A stretch of 34,068 nt of DNA from CAYQPF01 sp964419225 (GTDB taxonomy: Bacteria > Cloacimonadota > Cloacimonadia > Cloacimonadales > CAYQPF01): contig CAYQPF010000040.1 in NCBI GenBank assembly GCA_964419225.1, forward strand, positions 1-34,068, given 5' to 3'. The notes below the pieces were generated by a model. That model saw nothing but the letters and a program-made list of their open reading frames with translations, made no database searches and was not told the origin of the DNA. Shown piece after piece: positions 25,462 to 32,935 of this stretch (within the stretch, counting starts at the first letter, position 1; each line of letters opens with the position of its first letter). Made by a program: the position numbers and the translations under genes.

Positions 25462-25940
25462 AAGAACTCCTTAGAAAAGCTAATGCAATCCCATAATAAA
25501 CCCTTACCTTGCATTACTATTGTTCTATAGAAAAAAAATTATTACTTATTTGAAAATAAACATGTAGCAGTTTTCAGTCAAGAAAAAAAACATGAATAAT
25601 AATATAGTGAATGTACAAAAACATAGTTCATCATTATTCGAATTATTTGTCATGTTGACATATTTCGAGAAATCTTGGGCTAAAGCCCACGAGAGAGTGG
25701 GAGTTATTGTTTTTTCCCCGGCATGAATGCCGGGTCTATTGATAACATCGGCTCTCTTTTTGGCATAAATGCCGGGTATAAATAAACCACCAATTCCGTT
25801 TTACTTTTTGTGTTTTTTGTGCTTTTTGGGGCTAATATTTTTTTTGGTTTGGACTCAATAATACATGATTCAATAATTTGCTTGACTCAAAATAAGTTTA
25901 CAGGAAATTAAATTTAAGAAAAGTTCAGATGAGGTTGAAT
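25462..25940. other. Divergent intergenic region with dispersed-type palindromes
   Basis: There is no gene. It should hold the promoters of paralogue 2 (minus) and of the DUF2723 gene (plus); I see no strong -35/-10 pair for either. It contains GGGCTAAAGCCC (25678-25689), CCCGGCAT-GA-ATGCCGGG (25717-25734) and a second GGCATAAATGCCGGGTATA (25762-25780). A T/G-rich run (TTTTTGTGTTTTTTGTGC) lies near 25804-25821. Confidence 0.55.
25717..25780. repeat. Two copies of a GGCATnAATGCCGGGT palindromic motif
   Basis: GCATGAATGCCGGGTCTA (25721-25738) and GCATAAATGCCGGGTATA (25763-25780) are direct repeats 42 bp apart. The first has an 8-bp perfect stem, the second a 5-bp stem. A related GGGCTAAAGCCC hairpin lies 30 bp to the left. 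Confidence 0.6.
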
Positions 25941-28568
25941 ATGGATCAAAATTTAAAACCGCAACCGTATGTTAATAAGAAATTAAATTTTTTTGTTGGC
26001 CTGATGGTCTTACTGAGTACATTGGGAGTATATCTGATGACTCATGCCAGATCATTATCATTTTGGGATTCAGGAGAGTATATTACCTGTAGTAGTGTGC
26101 TTGGAATTCCTCATCCTCCCGGAAACCCCTTCTATATAATTTTAGGAAGGTTTTTCTGTATTTTCAATATGGGTTTTACACATGCCTGGATGGTTAGCTT
26201 TATGTCGGCTTTGATGGGTGCATTAGCAGTATTGTTCACCTATTTATTTACAGTTAAATTGATAACAATGTTTGAAAAAACCCAATGGATCATCATCTTT
26301 GGAGGTATATTTGCAGCATTTCTCACTGCCTTTTCCTACACTTTCTGGATGAATTCCATCGAAGCTGAAGTTTACGGCGGGTTATCTTTAATCGTCAATT
26401 TCAGTATTTGGTTAATATTAGTCTGGGTTGAGAAATCGCAAGATTTTTCTCATCAGAACATCTTATTATTTCTTATATATACTTTGTTTCTGGGCTTTTG
26501 TATTCACCAAACATCCTTGCAAATTGCCCCGGCCTTACTGTTCATAGCAGTTTACCCAATGTTGAAAAACAATTTTACGAATGGTAGTTTCTGGATGAAA
26601 TTCATCATTTGGACAATCTTATTATTAGCTGTTTACTTTATTTTCAATACTATCGGTGCTGCAACTAACATTCCTGTGTTGGAAAAATTCATGGTCGGTA
26701 TTGCCTTTTTTATCATGCTTTACATTTACTTACACAAGAAAGTTGAGATCAAATTTTGGTTAATGGCTTTTGCCCTGATCCTCATTGGCTTCAGCCCGCA
26801 CATATATTTACTCATCCGTTCGGAATATCGTCCTTTCATTAACGAAGGATATCCTCATAATTTCCAACTTTTCCTGGATTATATCTTAAGAAGACAGTAT
26901 GGTGATACCAGTTTTGCTGTCAGAAGAGCAGATTTCTTCTACCAGATAGACTTCCATTTCCTCAGATATATGGGATGGCAATTCATGAAAACCGAAGTAT
27001 TGGTTAATTGGATAAAACTTCCCATTAATGCCCTGAATGTAATGGTTTATTTCATTGTTACTTTCCTGGGATTTGGCGGACTTTATTATCAGTTAAAAAA
27101 GAACAAGCATTCTTTTGCTTACTTCTTTTCTTTATTATTTATGACAACTGCAGCTATGATTTTTATCATGAATTTATCAGATGCAGAAGTACGGGACAGA
27201 GATTACTTCTTTGTGACTGCCTATAATTTGTGGGCTGTTGCCATGGCTTTCGGAGCCGTTGCTCTTCTTAATTCTGTACGAAAATATAAACTTGTTCTTG
27301 TTTGTGTTGCTGTTTTATTAATGGCTTTCCCGGCATTTAATATGGCATCTCAATACAAAGAGCATGACAGATCATACGAATTGATCTCAATCGATTACGG
27401 CTTGAATATCCTGAATAGTATGGAAGAAAATGCTATTGTCTTTACAAATGGCGATAACGACACCTTCCCCTTATGGTATGCTCAGGCTGTCAAAGACCCG
27501 AATGCTCATGAAAATGTTTATCCGGCTAAAGATGTCAATCCAACCGAATACACGTTAAAAGCTATTGCTACAGCGATGGCTTTCAAGAATAAAGACTGCT
27601 TCGGCGTCAGAAAAGATGTTACGGTCGCCAATCTTAGTTTGTTAAATACTCCTTGGTATATCAGACAACTCAGAGATAAAGAAGGCGTAGAATTCAATAT
27701 GCCTGATGAACAGATCGATAATATGAGTCCTGTCAGATTCAACGATCCTACTGAAATCGAAATTACAGGTGTATTGCCAACCGACAAATTCAGCATTACT
27801 TTCCCCAAAGAAAAAGGGTTCCTGATCAAAGACCAGGCAGCTCTGCAAATCATTAAAGATAATTTTGGTAAACGTCCTATATACTTTGCTGTCACCGTTT
27901 CTGATGTTATCGGTTTTGATATGCACCTGAGAAACGAAGGTATGGTTGATCGTATTGTCACAACTGCTAGTGGTGAACAAAAAGATGTAGCCAGAATGCG
28001 AAACAATATCGAAAAAGTTTACTCTTACCGTGGTATTTTCGATGATAAACTCTTTAAAGATGATAATATGCTGAGATTAATCAACAATTATGGTTCCGGT
28101 TATATGAGATTATCTTCAACTTACCGTGATACAGGCGATTTCCCTAAAGCCATCATGTACATGCAAAAAGCCATTACTTTTGTGGAAAACAAGAGTAAGT
28201 TTAATCTTGGTTTAGCCCAATTGTATGTTGAAGCTGGTAAAAAACAGGAAGCTTTGGCTCTTTTAGGAGATGTCCTTAAAGATAACGCTAATAACACTCA
28301 AACGCTTGTCCAGGCTGCTTTCCTGAATATGAAACTGGGTAACGTTAAAGAAGGTTTCAAATTTATCGAAAAAGCGATTCCGCTTGATCCGCAAAACACT
28401 GACTTTGCTCCCCTGATCCTGCAGGCTGCTGTTCAATTCAATGCCAGAAAAGATGGTGCAGCTCTCCTCGAAAAATTAAAACAGTTCCAGGATCCTGCCG
28501 AAATTCAGAAGTACATTGACAGAGTTAATGATCCTCTGATGTCTATCCCGGATAGCGTTAAGATTTAA
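25941..28568 (+). CDS. DUF2723 (TMEM260-like) membrane protein with C-terminal TPRs
   Basis: This 875-residue protein has about a dozen N-terminal membrane helices (roughly residues 15-470), a soluble region, and TPR-like helices at about 710-860 (GDFPKAIMYMQKAITF, YVEAGKKQEALALLGDVL, MKLGNVKEGFKFIEKAIPLDP). The GT-C-type loop after the first helix reads FWDSGEYITCSSVLGIPHPPGNP, with D43 and E46 at the places used by PMT-type enzymes. Eukaryotic TMEM260 of this family is a protein O-mannosyltransferase. By analogy this could glycosylate exported proteins, but the acceptor and donor are unknown. I prefer ATG 25941 because GAGG lies 7 nt upstream; ATG 25929 would add four residues with a poor ribosome binding site. 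It is divergent from the C25-like genes and has its own terminator. Confidence 0.85.
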   Translation: MDQNLKPQPYVNKKLNFFVGLMVLLSTLGVYLMTHARSLSFWDSGEYITCSSVLGIPHPPGNPFYIILGRFFCIFNMGFTHAWMVSFMSALMGALAVLFTYLFTVKLITMFEKTQWIIIFGGIFAAFLTAFSYTFWMNSIEAEVYGGLSLIVNFSIWLILVWVEKSQDFSHQNILLFLIYTLFLGFCIHQTSLQIAPALLFIAVYPMLKNNFTNGSFWMKFIIWTILLLAVYFIFNTIGAATNIPVLEKFMVGIAFFIMLYIYLHKKVEIKFWLMAFALILIGFSPHIYLLIRSEYRPFINEGYPHNFQLFLDYILRRQYGDTSFAVRRADFFYQIDFHFLRYMGWQFMKTEVLVNWIKLPINALNVMVYFIVTFLGFGGLYYQLKKNKHSFAYFFSLLFMTTAAMIFIMNLSDAEVRDRDYFFVTAYNLWAVAMAFGAVALLNSVRKYKLVLVCVAVLLMAFPAFNMASQYKEHDRSYELISIDYGLNILNSMEENAIVFTNGDNDTFPLWYAQAVKDPNAHENVYPAKDVNPTEYTLKAIATAMAFKNKDCFGVRKDVTVANLSLLNTPWYIRQLRDKEGVEFNMPDEQIDNMSPVRFNDPTEIEITGVLPTDKFSITFPKEKGFLIKDQAALQIIKDNFGKRPIYFAVTVSDVIGFDMHLRNEGMVDRIVTTASGEQKDVARMRNNIEKVYSYRGIFDDKLFKDDNMLRLINNYGSGYMRLSSTYRDTGDFPKAIMYMQKAITFVENKSKFNLGLAQLYVEAGKKQEALALLGDVLKDNANNTQTLVQAAFLNMKLGNVKEGFKFIEKAIPLDPQNTDFAPLILQAAVQFNARKDGAALLEKLKQFQDPAEIQKYIDRVNDPLMSIPDSVKI

Positions 28569-28583
28569 AGATCCACTATAAAT

Positions 28584-28612
28584 AGAAAAGCCCCTCAAAA
28601 AGGGGCTTTTCT
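28584..28612 (+). terminator. Intrinsic terminator of the DUF2723 gene
   Basis: AGAAAAGCCCC pairs with GGGGCTTTTCT around a 7-nt loop (11-bp perfect stem), 16 bp after the stop codon. The A/U-rich stem base lets it work in both directions, so it may also serve wrbA from the other side. Confidence 0.85.
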
Positions 28613-28702
28613 CATTTATGAATTGTCCGAACCCTAACCTATAATTGTTCACAAATCAATTGTCAAAGGTAAAACTCAAAGTTTTCAGAGTTTTCTCCTT
28701 CC

Positions 28703-28730
28703 GCTAACTAACAACTAACAATTAACAACT
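28703..28730 (-). repeat. Heptanucleotide repeat starting in the wrbA stop codon
   Basis: Minus-strand units from the AG of TAG are AGTTGTT AATTGTT, then AGTTGTT and AGTTAGC. This is the third gene in the window with a 7-bp repeat in the same position. Confidence 0.7.
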
Positions 28731-29343
28731 ATTTCAGTTTCCCGGCTATCTCAGCCAAATGCTTTCCTAATGCCTTAGCTAAGACCAGTTCATTCTCACT
28801 CGGCTGACGGCTCCCGTCACCTCCGGCGATAGTGGAAGCTCCGTAAGGTGATCCACCAGACATTTCAGAGATTGTCATCTGTTCCTGATTCGAATAAGGT
28901 AAACCAACAATCACACAACCGTGATGTAAAAGAGGAATCATCGAAGTAATTAAGGTTGTTTCCTGTCCACCATGTTGAGTTGCAGTACTGGTAAAAAATG
29001 CAGCAGGTTTACCGATTAAGGTTCCCTTCATCCAGTCTCCGGCAGTCTGATCCCAAAAATTCTTCATTTGGGAAGCCATATTTCCAAATCTTGTGGGTGT
29101 GCCTATAATATAACCATCGTATCCTGCCAGATCCTTACGTGGATCAGCAAAAGGAATATCTTTCATCTGTAGTTTTAATTGCTTGGCATAATCATCTAGA
29201 AATTGTTCAGGAATTAATTCCTGCACCTGCATCAATACGGCTTCTCCCCCGCCTGCTATGATACCGTCAATTACTGATTGAGACATCTTGTATATGTGAC
29301 CATAGGTCGAATAAATCAATACCAAAATTCTTGGCTTTTCCAT
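28729..29343 (-). CDS. wrbA: WrbA-type NAD(P)H:quinone oxidoreductase
   Basis: This 204-residue flavodoxin-fold protein reduces quinones by two electrons with FMN and NAD(P)H, limiting semiquinone and oxidative stress. The FMN phosphate loop is YSTYGHIYKMSQ near the N-terminus. GTPTRFGNMASQMKNFWDQT and GGSPYGASTIAGGDGSRQPSENEL are WrbA signatures. The length is close to E. coli WrbA (198). I chose the ATG at 29343 because GGAGGAAAG precedes it; a start at 29364 would use codons that form this ribosome binding site. It is a single gene between oppositely oriented neighbours, with no operon partner. Confidence 0.93.
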   Translation of the reverse strand: MEKPRILVLIYSTYGHIYKMSQSVIDGIIAGGGEAVLMQVQELIPEQFLDDYAKQLKLQMKDIPFADPRKDLAGYDGYIIGTPTRFGNMASQMKNFWDQTAGDWMKGTLIGKPAAFFTSTATQHGGQETTLITSMIPLLHHGCVIVGLPYSNQEQMTISEMSGGSPYGASTIAGGDGSRQPSENELVLAKALGKHLAEIAGKLK

Positions 29344-29525
29344 TTTTCTTTCCTCCAAATTCATTTATTATAAAAGGTAATTGTTTCCTGAACTATAGCA
29401 AGGCGAATAAATCAATCTGTTCTGTCAAAAGCGTTATTTTTTATCTTGCCATAAATTTTGAAATAATTTACAAAGCATTGTTGTTATATTTAATATAATT
29501 TAGAAAGTTTTATTGGGAGTTCTAT

Positions 29526-30836
29526 ATGTCTAAAAAAGTTGTTCTTGTCCTGTCTCTGCTACTCATATTACATTATTCTTTATCTGCTGCAAAATATTTG
29601 GGTATTAATAAGGGGAGTACAGGTGTCATAGATCCACATTCAACAAAGACCTTACGCTGTGTGCTTATGCAACCGGAAAACTCCAAAGCTGCGGAAAAAA
29701 CATTTAAACCTGATGTCAATCTTACAGACCAGGACATAACAGTCAAATTGGCCTACAACAATACCATCCCATTGGCGAAAGCTGTTTCGGCAGGTAGTGT
29801 GAGTGTTTTAAAAAACAAGGTTATCTTCGATAACAAAAGAGAATTCATTTTTTCAGTTGATATCGAAAACTTGTCCGATGATCCAATAATTGTCAGAATA
29901 AATCGTTTTTTGCCTATCGATGCCTTTTTAGGGTATCCTGAAAATGAAGACTTCCTGGAGTTAAACACTTCCTTCGCTACTACTTTTTTCCGGAATGTAG
30001 AATATATTGATGCTGATACTCTCCTAAATATCAACAAGCCTCTTATTACAGAAAACTTTAACAAAGACCAGCAGAAAATCCGGGATTGGTATCAGGCTCA
30101 GACCAAAAGCATTGCCACAGGTGCTGAACAAATCCGTAAACTGTCTGACACAATGATTATTGTCAGAAAAGACGGCATTGATATCGATATCAACTCAACC
30201 CATGAATCTTCTTTCTACGCTTGTAAATATGAAGTAACTCAGGCTCAGTGGTTGTTGATCATGGGAAATAATCCCTCCTACTTCCGAAACTTGGAAAGCC
30301 TTTGGCATCGGGACAGAATGTATCTGAATAACCCCAAAAAATTAAAAGAAGATGATAGTCTCATTGATTGGGATAACCTCCCTGTCGAAAATATCTCCTT
30401 CAACGATGCCATCATTTTTTGTAATAAACTTAGTATTAACCAGGGTTTAACCCCCTATTATTCAGTTAACGGCTACACCAATCCCGATCAGTGGGCCAAA
30501 GACTTTAAACCCTTTATCAATATCGGTGCCAATGGCTATCGTTTACTGACCTCCGCTGAATGGAATATTCTCAGCAGTTCAGGTTCCGGTTATATCTGGG
30601 ATAATGTTAATTCCTACGGTCATACTCAGCCTGTCGGCATAAAATCACCTAATAGCCTGGGCATATTTGATATTTTAGGTAATGTGAGTGAATGGTGCAT
30701 CTCAGACGGAAATACAGGTGTTGTGAAAGGTGGAAATTACAGTGCTTCAGCTAATAACCCCGAACGCCACAGAAGAGGTTATAACTTTAGAAAGAACAAC
30801 AAAACAGGACTGCGTCTGGCAAGATCCGTGAAATAG
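29526..30836 (+). CDS. Secreted protein with C-terminal SUMF1/FGE-fold domain
   Basis: This 436-residue protein has a signal peptide (MSKKVVLVLSLLLILHYSLSA, cut near 21-22). Residues about 25-205 form an N-terminal region of no family I recognise. The C-terminal domain (about 215-435) is a formylglycine-generating-enzyme/sulfatase-modifying-factor fold. It has ACKYEVTQAQWLLIMGNNPSYF (232-253), LPVENISFNDAIIFCNKL (285-302), GYRLLTSAEW (337-346), GNVSEWC (385-391), VVKGGNYSAS (399-408) and GLRLARSVK at the end. I do not see the closely spaced Cys pair of active FGE enzymes, so a lectin-like or structural role is more likely. GGGAG precedes the ATG. It has no FlgD-like C-terminal tail, unlike its secreted neighbours. 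Confidence 0.8.
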   Translation: MSKKVVLVLSLLLILHYSLSAAKYLGINKGSTGVIDPHSTKTLRCVLMQPENSKAAEKTFKPDVNLTDQDITVKLAYNNTIPLAKAVSAGSVSVLKNKVIFDNKREFIFSVDIENLSDDPIIVRINRFLPIDAFLGYPENEDFLELNTSFATTFFRNVEYIDADTLLNINKPLITENFNKDQQKIRDWYQAQTKSIATGAEQIRKLSDTMIIVRKDGIDIDINSTHESSFYACKYEVTQAQWLLIMGNNPSYFRNLESLWHRDRMYLNNPKKLKEDDSLIDWDNLPVENISFNDAIIFCNKLSINQGLTPYYSVNGYTNPDQWAKDFKPFINIGANGYRLLTSAEWNILSSSGSGYIWDNVNSYGHTQPVGIKSPNSLGIFDILGNVSEWCISDGNTGVVKGGNYSASANNPERHRRGYNFRKNNKTGLRLARSVK

Positions 30837-30954
30837 GATCAACAATTGATTCATACTTTGGCAAATGAACCTATCCTTCAGGGCAGTATTCATTAATCTG
30901 AGACGGTAAAAAACAGGCAGTCTTATCAGTCCATACTGTCCATTTTGATATTTT

Positions 30955-30978
30955 AACCCGAACTGTGCAGTAGAATCT
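30955..30978 (+). repeat. Third copy of the palindrome-end motif
   Basis: It begins AACCCGAACTGTGCAGTAGA and matches the right end of the 6465-6632 element (read inward from 6632) at 21 of 24 positions. No opposite arm is found within about 200 bp. Confidence 0.6.
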
Positions 30979-31040
30979 TCACGAGCTTTAGCCCAAATCC
31001 ATCTTAATATTCTGCCCAAAAATGAATGATTTTTTTTGTA

Positions 31041-31067
31041 TTGTACTAATAATTTTCTTCATATAAT
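31041..31067 (+). promoter_or_regulatory. Candidate promoter of the beta-helix gene
   Basis: A perfect TATAAT (31062-31067) follows TTGTAC (31041-31046) at a short 15-bp spacing. The leader would be about 60 nt to the ATG at 31135. Confidence 0.4.
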
Positions 31068-31134
31068 GGAACAAAAAATGCATATAAAGATATCAAGATT
31101 TTTTATCTTTCAAAAATTAAAATGGAGGTGTGTT

Positions 31135-32772
31135 ATGAAAGCTATTTTTTTAAGTATTCTATTCATTTTAATGTCTTTATCAATTACTGCTGAAACCATT
31201 GTTCCCGGTGGATATGTCGAAGGAATTTGGACTTTAGCAGAATCTCCCTTTACTGTTCTCAACTATATTACAATTCCTCAAGGAAGCCAGTTAGTCATAG
31301 AACCTGGTGTAGCTGTCAATTTTAACTCTGGTGCCGGACTCACCGTCCAAGGGTGCCTAAAATGTGTCGGAACTGCAGCAGACAGTATCTTGCTGACAGG
31401 CCCCAGTCTTAGTTGGTCAGGGATCAAGATCGAAGGCATGGATTGGAGTTCTGATTCAACAAGAATATCTTATACTATAATTTCTAATAGTATTGATACA
31501 GGTATTCAACTCCTCAGTGCTACAAGGCTTTCTATCAAAAATTGTCTCATTACCCACAATTCCGGATCTTCTGCAGGAGGAATTTTTGGAACAGATACCA
31601 CTCCCATTATTACTGATAACATTATTTCCGAAAATACTTCCAGCTCTTATGGAGGAGGATTGACTTTCTGGGGCAATTCTTTTCCTTATCTGGCAAGAAA
31701 CATTATATCAGGTAATATTGCCGTAGTAAATGCAGGAGGAGGAATCACATTTTACAACAGTCATCCTATTCTTGTTGATAATGTGATCAAAGACAACACT
31801 TCCATGAATAGTGCAGGTGGTGGTGTTTATTATCATAATTCTACTATTCATATGACTGGTAATATCATCATGAACAATTCTGCTGCTGATTACGGCGGTG
31901 GTGTATGCTCCTGGAGTGGATGTGCTCCCCAAATTGTAAACAATTTGATCAGTAATAATACAGCTGTTTACGGTGGTGGCTTTTATAGTTTCAATGCCAG
32001 TATTCCTGTTTTGACTAATTGCACTATAACCAATAATTTTGCCGAATATGGCGGTGGAATTTATACTTCAGACTGTACTGATCTTGCCTTAAAAAATTCT
32101 ATTCTTTGGGGTAATGAAGCATTAAACGGAAATCAAATATATTTAGATTTTTACAGCAATGCCTATGTATCTTATAGCTGTGTTGAAGACGGATATCAGA
32201 GCTTCGCAGGTCCTGGCTCAGAAGGTTTCGATCCCAATGATTACAGATTTTGCACGGAATCGGATCCTCTCTTCAGCGAGCCCTCAACCGGTACGGGCAA
32301 TCTCTTTTATGCAAATGTCCCAGGATGGCGTTTCAATAGCCAATCACCTTGTTATGAAACTGGTGATCCAATCATGACTGATTTGTTTCTGCCTTCTTAT
32401 GACGTATTGGGCAACAATAGAGTCTTCGGAAGCAGAATTGATATGGGTGCATTAGAGTATGATGGCGAACCTAGCGGAAATAATCCTGTTGCAATAGCAG
32501 AAAAACAACTGTCAAATTATCCGAATCCTTTCAATCCTTCTACAACTATAAGTTTTGGTATCCCTGTTCAACAACAGATCAGTCTGAAAATATACAATTC
32601 CAGAGGACAGCTTGTCAAATCACTTGTAAACAAACAACTCAATCCTGGTAATTATAAAATTCCCTGGAATGGAACAAATGATAACGCAGAGTATATCTCA
32701 GCAGGTATTTATTTCTCTGTTCTAAAGACAGATAAAGGTCAACAAACAAGTAAAATGCTCCTGCTGAAATAG
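31135..32772 (+). CDS. Secreted right-handed beta-helix protein with FlgD-like C-terminal domain
   Basis: This 545-residue protein has a signal peptide (MKAIFLSILFILMSLSITA). An N-terminal cap with IPQGSQLVIEPGVAVNF is typical of bacterial beta-helix surface proteins. About six or seven coils follow, of the pattern N-x-I-I-x-x-N-T-A...YGGG-(h)-x-x-x-x-S-x-P-x-(h) (for example IISENTSSSYGGGLTF and LISNNTAVYGGGFYSF). The C-terminal module runs from residue 462 (YPNPFNPSTTISFGIP) to SKMLLLK. ATG 31135 is chosen because AATGGAGGTG precedes it and the signal peptide then begins at residue 1; the longer open frame from 31036 lacks this. Such helices bind or cleave polysaccharides, but no pectate-lyase catalytic set is obvious, so the substrate is unknown. 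Confidence 0.87.
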   Translation: MKAIFLSILFILMSLSITAETIVPGGYVEGIWTLAESPFTVLNYITIPQGSQLVIEPGVAVNFNSGAGLTVQGCLKCVGTAADSILLTGPSLSWSGIKIEGMDWSSDSTRISYTIISNSIDTGIQLLSATRLSIKNCLITHNSGSSAGGIFGTDTTPIITDNIISENTSSSYGGGLTFWGNSFPYLARNIISGNIAVVNAGGGITFYNSHPILVDNVIKDNTSMNSAGGGVYYHNSTIHMTGNIIMNNSAADYGGGVCSWSGCAPQIVNNLISNNTAVYGGGFYSFNASIPVLTNCTITNNFAEYGGGIYTSDCTDLALKNSILWGNEALNGNQIYLDFYSNAYVSYSCVEDGYQSFAGPGSEGFDPNDYRFCTESDPLFSEPSTGTGNLFYANVPGWRFNSQSPCYETGDPIMTDLFLPSYDVLGNNRVFGSRIDMGALEYDGEPSGNNPVAIAEKQLSNYPNPFNPSTTISFGIPVQQQISLKIYNSRGQLVKSLVNKQLNPGNYKIPWNGTNDNAEYISAGIYFSVLKTDKGQQTSKMLLLK

Positions 32773-32834
32773 CATCAAGCATTTTTTCAGGTATTATATG
32801 CTAGAGTTGATAATCTCATTCCTGGTTGCTCTCT

Positions 32835-32860
32835 AGCTCCTTAGTAGCTCCTTAGTAGCT
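32835..32860. repeat. 11-bp tandem direct repeat
   Basis: AGCTCCTTAGT occurs twice in perfect tandem (32835-32845, 32846-32856), followed by AGCT. It lies between the beta-helix stop and the terminator. Confidence 0.8.
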
Positions 32861-32880
32861 ATTACTAAAATCTATATACG

Positions 32881-32920
32881 AATGAAGGGGTATGATTTTA
32901 CTCATACCCCTTCATTTTTT
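32881..32920 (+). terminator. Intrinsic terminator between convergent genes
   Basis: AATGAAGGGGTATGA pairs perfectly with TCATACCCCTTCATT (15 bp, 6-nt loop) and is followed by TTTT on the plus strand. It lies 108 bp after the beta-helix stop and 16 bp after the stop of the minus-strand VWA gene, so it may work for both. Confidence 0.85.
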
Positions 32921-32935
32921 GCTGTCTTGATGATA

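Larger units (their letters stand above)
30837..31134. other. Intergenic space between SUMF1-fold and beta-helix genes
   Basis: It holds a copy of the 24-bp end motif of the 6465-6632 palindrome (30955-30978) and a TATAAT (31062-31067) that probably belongs to the downstream gene. A minus-strand frame of 90 codons crosses it but has no ribosome binding site and overlaps the upstream gene, so I do not call it. Confidence 0.5.

Noticed and set aside
27518..28006. 162-codon open frame antisense to the DUF2723 gene
   Set aside because: It is a shadow of a strongly supported gene, with no ribosome binding site or recognisable motif.
30747..31019. 90-codon minus-strand frame over the SUMF1-fold 3' end and spacer
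   Set aside because: It overlaps the real gene, has no ribosome binding site and runs through the dispersed repeat motif at 30955-30978.
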